Positions 16,639 to 25,662 of a stretch of DNA of 64,000 nt are shown one piece after another. Numbering within the stretch: position 1 is the first letter of the stretch; every line of letters starts with the position of its first letter. Position numbers and translations under genes: made by a program. Source of the DNA: Clostridium sp. 1001271st1 H5 (GTDB lineage: Bacteria > Bacillota > Clostridia > Lachnospirales > Lachnospiraceae); NCBI RefSeq assembly GCF_005845215.1, contig NZ_SPHO01000021.1:1-64000 (forward strand), given 5' to 3'. Under the pieces are notes generated by a model. The model did not search any database. It saw only the letters and a list, made by a program, of their open reading frames with translations, and was not told the origin of the DNA.

Positions 16639-18729
16639 ATGGCACTTAGACTTGTGATTGCAGAAAAGCCGAGCGTGGCGCAGACTATCGCCGCCGCGCT
16701 TGGCGTTAAGGAAAAGAAAGACGGATATATCGAGGGCGTCGGCTACCTCATTTCATGGTGCGTCGGGCATTTGGTACAGCTTGCGGAAGCTGCCGCCTAC
16801 GGGGAGCAATATAAAAAATGGAGTTTTGACAGCTTACCCATTCTGCCGGAGGAATGGCAGTACGCCGTTGACCCGGACAAGGGGAAGCAATTCAAGACCT
16901 TAAAAGAGCTTATGCACCGCGCCGACGTTTCCGAAGTGGTGAACGCCTGCGACGCGGGGCGCGAGGGAGAATTGATTTTCCGCTTTGTCTACGAAGCGGC
17001 GGGCTGCAAGAAGCCCATGCGCCGCTTGTGGATTTCCTCAATGGAGGACGGGGCGATTAAGGCGGGCTTTGCTTCCCTCAAAGACGGGCGGGACTACGAC
17101 GCGCTCTTTGCGTCTGCCCTCTGCCGCGCAAAGGCTGACTGGCTTATCGGCATTAACGCCACCCGGCTTTTCTCCTGCCTGTATGGAAAGACCTTGAACG
17201 TGGGGCGCGTCCAGACCCCGACCTTAAAAATGCTCACCGACCGGGACGCGGCTATCTCCCATTTCCAGAAAGAAAAATATTATCATGTTCGCCTTGATTT
17301 ATCCGGCGCGGAAGCGGCAAGCGAAAGGATTTCAGACAAGGCAGAAGCCGACGCGCTGAAAGGGGCTTGCGAAACAGAAACGGCGGTATGCGTTTCCCTT
17401 ACCAGAGAGAAGAAAACCGCAGCCCCGCCGAAGCTCTTTGACCTTACCTCTTTGCAGCGGGAAGCGAACCGCATTTTCGGCTACACCGCGAAACAGACCC
17501 TTGACCTTGCACAAGCCCTTTATGAAAAAAGACTGCTTACCTATCCGAGGACGGACAGCAGCTTTCTTACTGACGACATGGGCGGCACCGCAGCGGGCAT
17601 TATCGCGCTGCTTTGCGAAAAGCTCCCCTTTATGGCGGGCGCGGACTTCACGCCGGAGGTTGCAAAGGTAACAGACAGTAAAAAAGTATCAGACCACCAC
17701 GCAATCATTCCCACTATGGAGCTTGCAAAGGCTGACCCGGACGCGCTGCCGGAAAGCGAGAGAAATATCCTCACCCTTGCGGGGGCGCGTCTGCTCCTTG
17801 CCACCGCCGAGCCGCATATCTTTGAAGCGGTTACGGCGGTTTTCTCATGCGCCGATACGGAGTTTACGGTGCGGGGAAAGACTGTTATTTCTGACGGTTG
17901 GAAAGAGATGGAACGCAGATACCGGGCGACGCTGAAAGATAAGCCCGAAGCGGAGGACGGGGAAAATGCAGACGTGACGCTGCCGGAGCTTTCCGAGGGA
18001 CAGGGCTTTCCTAACCCCGCCGCAAAAGTAACGGAGCATATCACAACGCCGCCGAAGCCCCACAGCGAAGCAAGCCTTTTGTCGGCTATGGAACGCGCCG
18101 GGAACGGGGACACCGACCCGGACGCGGAACGCCGGGGGCTTGGCACTCCCGCCACCCGCGCCGCCGTCATTGAAAAACTGGTAAAGGGCGGCTTTGCAGA
18201 GCGCAAAGGCAAGCAGCTTATCCCCACGCAGAATGGAGCCGCCCTTGTATCAATCTTGCCGGATATGCTCACTTCCCCGCAGCTTACCGCAGAATGGGAA
18301 AACAATCTGACGCAGATAGCAAAGGGAGCCGCAGACCCCGGCGAATTTCTGTCCGGCATTGAAGCTATGGCGCGGGAGCTTGTGCGGACACACGCCGCAG
18401 CACTTGACGGGAAAAAGGATTTGTTCCGGGAGGAAAAGCCCTCTGTCGGCAAATGCCCCCGTTGCGGTTCCCCCGTCCATGAGGGGAAGAAAAACTATTA
18501 TTGCAGCAACAAAGAATGTGCCTTTGTCATGTGGAAGAACGACCGCTTTTTCGAGGAACGCAAGACCGCTTTTTCCGCGAAGATTGCCGCCGCGCTCCTT
18601 AAATCCGGCAAGGCAAATGTAAAGAAGCTCTACTCCCCGAAAACAGGCAAGACCTACGACGGAACTATCGTTCTGGCTGACACTGGCGGAAAATACGTCA
18701 ACTACCGTATCGAAGTACAGAAGAACTAA
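16639..18729 (+). CDS. DNA topoisomerase III (type IA)
   Basis: This 696-residue type IA topoisomerase relaxes or decatenates DNA during element transfer and replication. A TOPRIM domain sits at the N terminus (LVIAEKPSVAQTIAAALG; DAGREGELIFR with its acidic residues near 109-118). The active-site Tyr is in LLTYPRTDSSFLTDDM near residue 302. HHAIIPT and GLGTPATRA are conserved core motifs, and a C-terminal zinc finger (CPRCGSPVHEGKKNYYCSNKEC) lies near residue 611. ATG 16639 follows GAAAGGAGG. It is the last gene of the rightward transfer operon before the 18742-18839 oriT-like copy. Confidence 0.95.
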   Translation: MALRLVIAEKPSVAQTIAAALGVKEKKDGYIEGVGYLISWCVGHLVQLAEAAAYGEQYKKWSFDSLPILPEEWQYAVDPDKGKQFKTLKELMHRADVSEVVNACDAGREGELIFRFVYEAAGCKKPMRRLWISSMEDGAIKAGFASLKDGRDYDALFASALCRAKADWLIGINATRLFSCLYGKTLNVGRVQTPTLKMLTDRDAAISHFQKEKYYHVRLDLSGAEAASERISDKAEADALKGACETETAVCVSLTREKKTAAPPKLFDLTSLQREANRIFGYTAKQTLDLAQALYEKRLLTYPRTDSSFLTDDMGGTAAGIIALLCEKLPFMAGADFTPEVAKVTDSKKVSDHHAIIPTMELAKADPDALPESERNILTLAGARLLLATAEPHIFEAVTAVFSCADTEFTVRGKTVISDGWKEMERRYRATLKDKPEAEDGENADVTLPELSEGQGFPNPAAKVTEHITTPPKPHSEASLLSAMERAGNGDTDPDAERRGLGTPATRAAVIEKLVKGGFAERKGKQLIPTQNGAALVSILPDMLTSPQLTAEWENNLTQIAKGAADPGEFLSGIEAMARELVRTHAAALDGKKDLFREEKPSVGKCPRCGSPVHEGKKNYYCSNKECAFVMWKNDRFFEERKTAFSAKIAAALLKSGKANVKKLYSPKTGKTYDGTIVLADTGGKYVNYRIEVQKN

Positions 18730-18741
18730 AAACTTGAATAG

Positions 18742-18839
18742 CAAGCATAGGAAGCGGGTACCCACTTCCGTAAATCCCCGTTGCGACGCTGACGCGCCGG
18801 ACGGGGATTTTGCTTGTTGGGAAGTTTCCCAAACCCTCT
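18742..18839. repeat. Inverted second copy of the oriT-like region
   Basis: Bases 18742-18773 are the exact reverse complement of 26044-26075 (32/32). Bases 18811-18839 match the reverse complement of 25979-26007 in 28 of 29 positions. The 37 bases between these blocks have diverged. Both copies keep two dyads: GGAAGCGGGTACCCACTTCC (imperfect) and TGGGAAGTTTCCCA. This copy lies between topB and the antirestriction gene and points the opposite way to the copy beside mobC. Confidence 0.8.
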
Positions 18840-18968
18840 TTTGCGGAGGGCTTCACCCTCTAAAAATTTTCAAAAATATTTGGCAGAAATGCGGGCGTAC
18901 CCGTAGTAGACCATGCAGCCAAAAAATGCAGCTTATGACGCTGCCGCAGAGAAAGGAGGTTTTTCACT

Positions 18969-21900
18969 ATGGCAAGTTTACGGGACACCGTAAAGGACTA
19001 TCAAGACGAGCTTAGGGACGGTATCGCATGGGTGGCGTTCTGGAAACAGGGGCGTTCATGGAACGCGGAATATTTTCATCTTGATATGGACGATACGCTC
19101 TACCCGGAGGACAGGAGCCGGTTAGAGGAAATAAAAAGCATTGACCCCGCCGCCGTTATCTTAAACGGCTACTATTGCGGGCATTTAGGCGAGGACATGA
19201 GCCTTGACGAGCTGACCGCCGGAGTGCGTTACCACTACGAAAACAGCATGAACGACATTGACGGTTTTATCGGAGCGCATGACGACAGGCTTCCCCCGGA
19301 GGTTATCGAGGAAGCGAGGGCAGCCGCCCATGAAGCGGGGCTTCCCTTTTCCGAAAAGCCCTACCGGGACGGGGAGGATTTTAACCCCTATGTATTTGAC
19401 GGGAGCATGAGCATTGAGGATTTTGAGCTTATGCACCGCATGATTGAAAAAGAAAGGAGCGAACAAATGGCAGAACCGATTTTAAGCGGCTATCTTTCCA
19501 ATCTTGGGAAGTACACCGAGGGCAGACCCGCGGGCGAATGGGTGACATTCCCCACGACTGCCGAACATCTGAAAGAAGTCTTTGACCGTATCGGGATTGA
19601 CTTCAAGCACTATGAGGAATGGCATTTCACAGAATTTCAATCCACTATCCCCGGCTTGACGGAGCATTTAAGCGAGTATTCCCACCCCGACGAGCTGAAC
19701 TATTTAGGGAAGCTCTTGGAAATGCAGTTTGACGACGACCGGGAGAAATTCATTGCAGCCATTGAATACGGCGACCATGCCGACAGCTTACAGGACATTA
19801 TCAACCTTGCACAGAACCTTGACTGCTACTGGATTTATCCGTCCGTCCACAATGAAGAAGAATACGGGCGTTATCTGGTTGATGAACTGGAAGAACCGGA
19901 ACTTCCCGAAGAAGCGAAAAAGTATTTCATGTATGAGGAATACGGGCGGGACGCTTCCATTAACGACGACGGTATGTTTACCGAAAAGGGCTATATCTAC
20001 AACAACCGCAACACCTTTACAGAATGGTACGACGGGCGCGACGTGCCGGAGGAATACCGGGTAACGCCGCAGCCCCCGCAGCCGGAAAGACCCGACCCGT
20101 CAAAGGTAGAAATGGACGCAGCCGCGCCGGGGCAGAGAACGGCGCAGACCGCAGAGCAGCCACAGGAGCCGCGCCCGGTTATCCCTATCGTGCTGACGAG
20201 CGAGAAGCCCGCCGAAAAGCTCAAAGAGATTACCGACCGTCTGGAACAGGGTATTGCGGAACTCTTTGACAGCGAGCGTTACCGGGAATATCTGAAAGTC
20301 ATGTCAAAATTCCATAATTACAGCTTCCGAAACACCGTCCTTATCGCCATGCAGAAGCCGGACGCTTCCCTTGTGGCGGGCTTTTCCGCTTGGAAGAACA
20401 ACTTTGAACGAAACGTGATGAAAGGGCAAAAGGGAATTAAAATCATTGCTCCGTCACCCTATAAAATCAAACAGGAAATGCAGAAAATCGACCCGCACAC
20501 GCAGAAGCCCGTTATCGGCAAGGACGGGAAGCCCGTCACCGAGGAAAAGGAAGTCACCATACCCGCCTACAAGGTGGTATCCGTCTTTGACGTTTCCCAG
20601 ACCGAGGGAAAGGAGCTGCCGGACATTGCGGTTGACGAGCTGACAGGCGACGTTGACCGCTACAAGGATTTTTTCGCAGCCCTTGAAAAGACTTCCCCCG
20701 TTCCTATCGCCTTTGAGAATATCGAGGGCGGCTCTCATGGCTACTACCACTTGGAGGACAAGCGCATTGCTATCAACGAGGGCATGAGCGAATTACAGAC
20801 CTTAAAGACCGCTATTCACGAAATCGCCCATGCGAAGCTGCACGACATTGACCTCAACGCGCCAAAGGACGAGCAGCAGCCCCACGTTGACCGCCGCACC
20901 CGCGAAGTCGAAGCGGAAAGCGTCGCCTATACTGTCTGCCAACATTACGGGCTTGACACGTCGGACTACTCTTTCGGCTATGTCGCCGGGTGGAGCAGCG
21001 GGCGGGAGCTGTCCGAGCTGAAAAGCTCCCTTGAAACGATACGCAGCGCAGCCGCCGAGATTATCAATTCCATAGACGAGAACTTAGCGGAGCTGCAAAA
21101 GGCACAGGACAAGGAGCAGACCGCCGGACAGGAGCAGCCCACCAGAGAGGGACAGGAAGCCGCGCCGGAGAAGCCGGAGCCGGAAGCAGCCGCACCGGGA
21201 AAATCCGGCGCACAGGAAAAAGCGGGCGCAGCCCCGAAAGAAGCCTTTACCCCGGAAACGATTTACAGAGTGCGCCGGAACCTTTACAGCGACAGCCGGG
21301 AAAACAGCTACCTCTTGCAAGCCTATGTGACACAGGAGAACGGGCGGGCGAAAATGGGCGACGTGCTTTATACGGGAACGCCGGAGAAATGCCGCGAGCT
21401 TATGGGGCAGCTCAAAAGCGGCGAGCTGACCGAGGGCGACGTGAAGCAGCTTTACGCAAAGGCACAGGAAACGGCGCAGACCGCCGGACAGGACAAAGAC
21501 ACCTTTTCCATTTACCAGATAAAGGGCGGGGACGAAACAAGGGATTTCCGCTTTGAGCCATACGACCGCCTGCAGGCGGCGGGAAATGTGGTTGACAGGG
21601 CGAACTATGAGCTTGTCTATTCCGCGCCCCTTGCGCCGGAAACTTCCCTTGAAGATATTTACACCTGTTTCAATATCGACCACCCCAAAGATTTTAAGGG
21701 ACACAGCCTTTCCGTTTCCGACGTGGTAGTGCTTCATCAGGACGGACAGGACGCGGCGCATTTCGTTGACAGTGTAGGTTTTCGGGAAGTGCCGGAGTTT
21801 TTACAGGAGCAAAAGCAGCTTACCCCGGACGACTTGGAAACGGGCGAAACTGTCAAGACACCGAGGGGGACTTTCCATGTGACCGCCATGAGCCGGGAGC

Positions 21901-22295
21901 AGATAGAAGCCGCCGGATATGGCTTTCACCACCAGTCGGACGACGGAAAGTATCTGATTATGGGGAATGGGACGCGGGCGTTTGCCGTTGCCGCAGAACA
22001 GGCGCAGCGGGACAATCCCTTGAAAACCGCCGAGCAGACCACAGAGCAGAACGGGAACATGATTGACGGTATCATCAACAACACCCCCACCGTTGACGAA
22101 CTGGAAGCAAAGGTAAAGGCGGGCGAGCAGATTTCCCTTGTTGACCTGGCTAACGCTGTCAAAGCCGACAAGGAGCGCGGCAAGGGAGCGAAGCCGGAAA
22201 AGAAACCCTCTATCCGGGCGCAGCTTAGAGCCGACAAGGAAAAGGCACAGAAGAAAAACGCAAAGCAGAAGTCACAGGACTTGGAAAGGAGCTGA
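18969..22295 (+). CDS. Giant antirestriction protein: ArdA-like plus ArdC/LtrC-like, metallopeptidase, YodL
   Basis: This 1108-residue multidomain protein is expected to protect incoming ssDNA/dsDNA from host restriction. Regions in order: an uncharacterised 165-residue N terminus; an ArdA-like acidic DNA-mimic domain (YLSNLGKYTEGRPAGEWVTF, about 170-350); a proline/glutamine-rich linker; an ArdC/LtrC N-terminal ssDNA-binding domain (about 405-530; FHNYSFRNTVLIAMQKP); a zinc metallopeptidase-like domain with HEIAHAKLH near residue 617; a linker; a YodL-like domain (FSIYQIKGGDETRDFRFEPY, near 835); and a C-terminal domain ending in a basic tail with PSIRAQLRADKEKAQKK. ATG 18969 follows AAAGGAGG. 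An internal ATG at 19467 has its own AAAGGAG (19453-19459) and would begin exactly before the ArdA domain. The gene is in an operon with 22299, TTRAP and Cys-rich VLP. Confidence 0.85.
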   Translation: MASLRDTVKDYQDELRDGIAWVAFWKQGRSWNAEYFHLDMDDTLYPEDRSRLEEIKSIDPAAVILNGYYCGHLGEDMSLDELTAGVRYHYENSMNDIDGFIGAHDDRLPPEVIEEARAAAHEAGLPFSEKPYRDGEDFNPYVFDGSMSIEDFELMHRMIEKERSEQMAEPILSGYLSNLGKYTEGRPAGEWVTFPTTAEHLKEVFDRIGIDFKHYEEWHFTEFQSTIPGLTEHLSEYSHPDELNYLGKLLEMQFDDDREKFIAAIEYGDHADSLQDIINLAQNLDCYWIYPSVHNEEEYGRYLVDELEEPELPEEAKKYFMYEEYGRDASINDDGMFTEKGYIYNNRNTFTEWYDGRDVPEEYRVTPQPPQPERPDPSKVEMDAAAPGQRTAQTAEQPQEPRPVIPIVLTSEKPAEKLKEITDRLEQGIAELFDSERYREYLKVMSKFHNYSFRNTVLIAMQKPDASLVAGFSAWKNNFERNVMKGQKGIKIIAPSPYKIKQEMQKIDPHTQKPVIGKDGKPVTEEKEVTIPAYKVVSVFDVSQTEGKELPDIAVDELTGDVDRYKDFFAALEKTSPVPIAFENIEGGSHGYYHLEDKRIAINEGMSELQTLKTAIHEIAHAKLHDIDLNAPKDEQQPHVDRRTREVEAESVAYTVCQHYGLDTSDYSFGYVAGWSSGRELSELKSSLETIRSAAAEIINSIDENLAELQKAQDKEQTAGQEQPTREGQEAAPEKPEPEAAAPGKSGAQEKAGAAPKEAFTPETIYRVRRNLYSDSRENSYLLQAYVTQENGRAKMGDVLYTGTPEKCRELMGQLKSGELTEGDVKQLYAKAQETAQTAGQDKDTFSIYQIKGGDETRDFRFEPYDRLQAAGNVVDRANYELVYSAPLAPETSLEDIYTCFNIDHPKDFKGHSLSVSDVVVLHQDGQDAAHFVDSVGFREVPEFLQEQKQLTPDDLETGETVKTPRGTFHVTAMSREQIEAAGYGFHHQSDDGKYLIMGNGTRAFAVAAEQAQRDNPLKTAEQTTEQNGNMIDGIINNTPTVDELEAKVKAGEQISLVDLANAVKADKERGKGAKPEKKPSIRAQLRADKEKAQKKNAKQKSQDLERS

Positions 22296-22298
22296 CCC

Positions 22299-23252
22299 AT
22301 GCCGGAACAGAGCAAATTTGAAAACATGGATTTGTTTGCTTCCCTTGAAGCGATTATGAAGCAGAACACAGGCTTTTACCAGAGCGACTTAGACATTGAC
22401 AAAGAGATTATCGCAAAGGCGGCGGCAAGCCCCCACAGGGAGGACAAAACACTTTTGTGGTTCTGCCGCCCGTCCGGGACGCACTGTTTCCGGGAGCGCG
22501 ACGTTTTCCTCAAAGACACCGCGCCCCACAACACATGGCGTTTCTACATGGAGCAGACAAGCGACCGCGTTCTTGCCTATGCAATCGAGCTGACGGGAAA
22601 GGAGCGCGGGAAAATCAAGGGCAATCTGTACGAACTGGACTACTCTAAACATTATGAGCGCGTCAAGGAAAAGGAGCTGCCCGCCGATACGGTGAAGCTG
22701 ATTTATGAGCATGGGGAAAGGGTACAGGAAGCCGGGAGATATTTTGACGGAACCCCAGACCCGCAGCTTGGGAAATTTGAACGCTTTGAAGCCGTACCCA
22801 ACGACCCGGACGCGCTGCAATCGCTCTTACAGGAAGAACGGCGCAGCCGGGAGCAGCTTTCGCCGGGGGATTTCAAGGCGCATATTGCCGCTTTGCGGGA
22901 CGGGCTGATTGAAACGGAAGCGCGGCGCATTGTGCGAGAAATGAAGCGGCATTACGAGCCGAACAGCCCGAACAAGACCCATTTCATGGCAGAGCTTTCC
23001 CCGGCGTTCATGCGGCTTGCAGCCACAAAGGACACTGACCGCCTTTTCTCCATGCTGCCCTACAAGACCCTTTCCTTTTCCAAAATCGAGGGCAGACATG
23101 GGACGTATGCGCTGATTGACAAGGGGGAGAACCGGGACAGGGAGATAAGGAAGCCCCGCCCCTCTATCCGGGCGCAGCTTAAAGCAGACAAGGCAAAGAC
23201 CGCCCCGAAAAAGGCGGCGGCAAAAACAAAAAATCACGATATGGAGGTATGA
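22299..23252 (+). CDS. Conserved ICE protein with PSIRAQL tail, function unknown
   Basis: The soluble 317-residue protein is three bases after the antirestriction gene and is clearly co-translated. I do not recognise an enzymatic domain. Visible parts are an N-terminal globular region (DKTLLWFCRPSGTHCFRERDVF), a charged middle, a small domain with FMAELSPAFMRLAATKDTDRLFSMLPYKTLSF near residue 235, and a basic tail with PSIRAQLKADKAKTAPKK that is nearly the same as the tail of the upstream protein. The shared tail suggests shared handling, for example co-transport into the recipient, but this is inference. Confidence 0.7.
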   Translation: MPEQSKFENMDLFASLEAIMKQNTGFYQSDLDIDKEIIAKAAASPHREDKTLLWFCRPSGTHCFRERDVFLKDTAPHNTWRFYMEQTSDRVLAYAIELTGKERGKIKGNLYELDYSKHYERVKEKELPADTVKLIYEHGERVQEAGRYFDGTPDPQLGKFERFEAVPNDPDALQSLLQEERRSREQLSPGDFKAHIAALRDGLIETEARRIVREMKRHYEPNSPNKTHFMAELSPAFMRLAATKDTDRLFSMLPYKTLSFSKIEGRHGTYALIDKGENRDREIRKPRPSIRAQLKADKAKTAPKKAAAKTKNHDMEV

Positions 23253-23254
23253 GC

Positions 23255-23461
23255 ATGATTAGACTGACTGTTGAAGAAACAAACCTTTTGAGCATTTACA
23301 ACGAGGGCGGCAAGCGGGCTTTGATTGAGAATGTCAACGCCGCGCTGCCCTACATGGACGCGGATATGCGGGAGCTTGCAAAGCGCACCCTTTCCAAAGT
23401 GGACGCTTTGACCGAAGCGGAATTTGCAGAGCTTCCCATTTACGCCGCTGATGAAGTATGA
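23255..23461 (+). CDS. TTRAP-family (transposon-transfer assisting) small protein
   Basis: The 68-residue protein reads MIRLTVEETNLLSIYNEGGKRALIENV... with a C-terminal DALTEAEFAELPIY, matching the transposon-transfer assisting protein family of clostridial ICEs. ATG 23255 lies six bases after GGAGGT (23243-23248); the ATG at 23249 is too close to that site. The molecular role is unknown. It overlaps the following gene by four bases (ATGA). Confidence 0.8.
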   Translation: MIRLTVEETNLLSIYNEGGKRALIENVNAALPYMDADMRELAKRTLSKVDALTEAEFAELPIYAADEV

Positions 23462-23823
23462 ACGGGGTTAAGCGGCTGACGCCGCCCCAGAGCCGGAAAG
23501 TCAACGCCCTTGTGCGCCGGACGTGCTGCAATTATGATAACGGGAACTGTATCTTACTGGACGACGGGGACGAGTGCGTATGTCCGCAGCTCATTTCCTA
23601 TTCGCTTCTCTGCAAGTGGTTCCGGGTTGCGGTGCTTCCCGCCGACAGGCTGCTTTATGCGGAGCTTTACCAGACAGGGGATAAGAAGAAATGTACCGAG
23701 TGCGGCGCGTTCTTTGCGTCAACCTCTAACAGTGTCAAATACTGCCCCGTCTGCCGGAAACGTATCACCCGCAGACAAGCCGCCGAGCGCATGAGGAAAA
23801 GACGCGCCCCTGTTACGCAGTAG
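23458..23823 (+). CDS. Cysteine-rich VLP-family protein
   Basis: This 121-residue ICE protein has two cysteine groups: TCCNYDNGNCILLDDGDECVCPQLI in the N-terminal half and KKCTECGAFF...VKYCPVCRKRITRRQAAERMRKRR at the C terminus. This is the Cys-rich VLP domain arrangement, probably binding zinc and nucleic acid. It is the last gene of the rightward antirestriction operon. Its 3' end carries one arm of a 13-bp inverted repeat (23811-23823), and a bidirectional terminator follows at 23951. Confidence 0.82.
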   Translation: MNGVKRLTPPQSRKVNALVRRTCCNYDNGNCILLDDGDECVCPQLISYSLLCKWFRVAVLPADRLLYAELYQTGDKKKCTECGAFFASTSNSVKYCPVCRKRITRRQAAERMRKRRAPVTQ

Positions 23824-23924
23824 GCGCGGAAAATCCCTTGATTTACAGGGCTTTCCGGGCGTGAAAATCGGATAGGCGATACTTTATACCTTTACCCCCA
23901 AAAATGGCGTTCTACTGCGTAACA
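23811..23924. repeat. 13-bp perfect inverted repeat
   Basis: TGTTACGCAGTAG at 23811-23823 is exactly inverted at 23912-23924 (CTACTGCGTAACA). The left arm includes the last codons and stop of the Cys-rich VLP gene. The 88 bases between the arms have no ORF. It might be a regulatory RNA stem or the scar of a small insertion. Confidence 0.6.
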
Positions 23925-23950
23925 TTCACGAAAACAGCACCCATAAAAAG

Positions 23951-23998
23951 ACAGGGCGCGGAAGTCATATACTGGCTTCCGCGCCCTGTTCTTTTTTT
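23951..23998. terminator. Bidirectional terminator between convergent operons
   Basis: ACAGGGCGCGGAAG (23951-23964) pairs perfectly with CTTCCGCGCCCTGT (23976-23989). A T-run follows on the plus strand, and AAAAAG precedes the stem, giving TCTTTTT on the minus strand. It separates the rightward VLP gene from the leftward HTH/relaxase genes. Confidence 0.9.
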
Positions 23999-24000
23999 GC

Positions 24001-24252
24001 CTATCTGACATTTCCCTTTTCCATTTCTTCAAGCGGGAACTGCGGGAGGGCTTCTATCAGCTTCTTTGTGATGGACTGGCGCATATCTTCGTTGATTTCC
24101 TGTTTCGTGCTTCCGTCCGGCTGTCTGACCGCTACCGTCGATAGCCTGTCGATTTCGTCCTTGTAGCACTCCACGACTTTCTCCACCGCCCATTTTTCCC
24201 CGGCAACGGCGGCGCGTATGGTTTCATATTCCGGCATTTTCTGGTTTTCCAT
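24001..24252 (-). CDS. Helix-turn-helix (HTH_16-like) ICE protein
   Basis: This 83-residue minus-strand protein begins MENQKMPEYETIRAAVAGEKWAVEKVVECY and matches the small conjugative-transposon family with a sigma-like HTH. A second member of the same family is at 29103. The family pattern, an early P-x-Y/V-x-x-I-x-A-A stretch then a helix, followed by MRQSITKKLIEALPQF, is clear. The start at 24252 has AGAGGAG nine bases upstream; the open frame extends to 24288 without a ribosome site. It lies downstream of the relaxase gene and is probably co-transcribed with it. Confidence 0.75.
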   Translation of the reverse strand: MENQKMPEYETIRAAVAGEKWAVEKVVECYKDEIDRLSTVAVRQPDGSTKQEINEDMRQSITKKLIEALPQFPLEEMEKGNVR

Positions 24253-24315
24253 GCTCAACGCTCCTCTGCTTTTTGATAGCCCTATCATAGCACAGCGGCG
24301 GGGATTTTGCTATCC

Positions 24316-25662
24316 TTATCCGCGCTCTGTTCCCTTTTCCCGTTCCGGCTGCCTGTCTGCCTGTAAAATGCTGTCAATGTTCTGCTTGATAATATCGTAT
24401 TCCCGGACTTTCTTTTTCAGCTTCCCATAGTCGGCATAAAGGGCTTCTTTCTGCGCTTGGAGGGCTTCATATTCCGATTGCAGCGCGGCAAGGTTCGGGA
24501 GCTTTGCAATGCCCGCCGCTTTCAGCGACCTTGCGGCGGCTTCATGTAGGATAATCGCCTGTTCCTGTCCGGCGCGGTACTTCTCCCTGTTCCTTGCCTT
24601 GCGGTATGCGTCATAGACGGGCTTTGTCTTTTGGTAGGTGGAAACATTCTTGATAAGCACCGCCATGTCCGCAAGCCGCTTTTCCGCGTCCTTCAATGCG
24701 TCTGCCGCCTGTCCGCTTTCCGCTGCCATTTCTTCAATCCGGCTGACTAAATCCGCGTACTGTTCAATCTTATGTTCCGTCAAGAAATTCATGGTCTTTG
24801 CTGCCTGTTTCAGATTGTGGATTTTCGCCCACTGTTCATAGCCCTTACTCTGCGCCGCCTTGATACTGTTCTCAATGTCGATAAGCAGCGAAACGCCGCG
24901 CTGCTCTCTGGGGGCTTTCGCCGCCTTTGCCCGTCTGCCCGCTATCCGTTCCCTTATGGCTTCCTCTGTATAATCCGCGCCGAGGGTTTTAAGACGGGTG
25001 AAGCGTTCCTGTCCGGGGGCGCGGCATGACACATATTTCCCCGGCTTTATCTCATAGCCCGCCGCCTGTAACCGCTGCAACAATTCCTCAAAACTGGAAA
25101 CTTGGGGGATAAGCGCGTCAACGGCAATCTTTAGCTTGCCTTTCCAACTTGTACCCGTCTTTTCTGCCTGGTACTCCGCATAGCTCTTTCCCTTGCTGCC
25201 CTTGCCGGGAACGACGACGGACAAGCCATTTTCCCGACACAGCTTGTCGCTCATGTTCCGTATGCCGTAATAGCTCCTTTTGTTGGAATTATATTTGCGG
25301 TGGTCTACGAAATTTACGGCGCAGAAAATAATGTGATTGTGGACGTGTCCTTTGTCAATGTGCGTCGTGAGTACATATTCATGCTGCCCCTTTGTTACCG
25401 CGTCGGCAAGCTGCTTTCCGATTTCATGGGCTTTCTGATAATCGACTTCCCCCGGCTCAAAGGACTGTATCAGATGAAAGGCTAAATTGTTCCCCTTTTG
25501 GAGTGCTTGGGACAAGGTATATTCAAATTCAATATCTGCCGTTTCATAGGAGCAGCCGAAAGAGGACACAAGCATTTTTCCGTCCGTCTTGTCCGGGTTT
25601 TCGATATAGTCAAGGGCTTTGCTTAGAGTGCTTTTAATAGGCTTAATCTTTGTAACCGCCAT
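24316..25662 (-). CDS. Relaxase/mobilization nuclease of the ICE
   Basis: This 448-residue relaxase makes the single-strand nick at oriT and leads the DNA into the recipient. The N-terminal domain contains the catalytic Tyr region (LDYIENPDKT) and the three-His metal motif HIDKGHVHNHI near residue 101, of the relaxase family PF03432. The C-terminal half is basic and coiled coil. It is translated leftward after MobC, with a 40-base overlap, from the oriT-like region at 25979-26075. The strand is opposite to the transfer and antirestriction operons, as in Tn1549 relatives. Confidence 0.92.
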   Translation of the reverse strand: MAVTKIKPIKSTLSKALDYIENPDKTDGKMLVSSFGCSYETADIEFEYTLSQALQKGNNLAFHLIQSFEPGEVDYQKAHEIGKQLADAVTKGQHEYVLTTHIDKGHVHNHIIFCAVNFVDHRKYNSNKRSYYGIRNMSDKLCRENGLSVVVPGKGSKGKSYAEYQAEKTGTSWKGKLKIAVDALIPQVSSFEELLQRLQAAGYEIKPGKYVSCRAPGQERFTRLKTLGADYTEEAIRERIAGRRAKAAKAPREQRGVSLLIDIENSIKAAQSKGYEQWAKIHNLKQAAKTMNFLTEHKIEQYADLVSRIEEMAAESGQAADALKDAEKRLADMAVLIKNVSTYQKTKPVYDAYRKARNREKYRAGQEQAIILHEAAARSLKAAGIAKLPNLAALQSEYEALQAQKEALYADYGKLKKKVREYDIIKQNIDSILQADRQPEREKGTERG

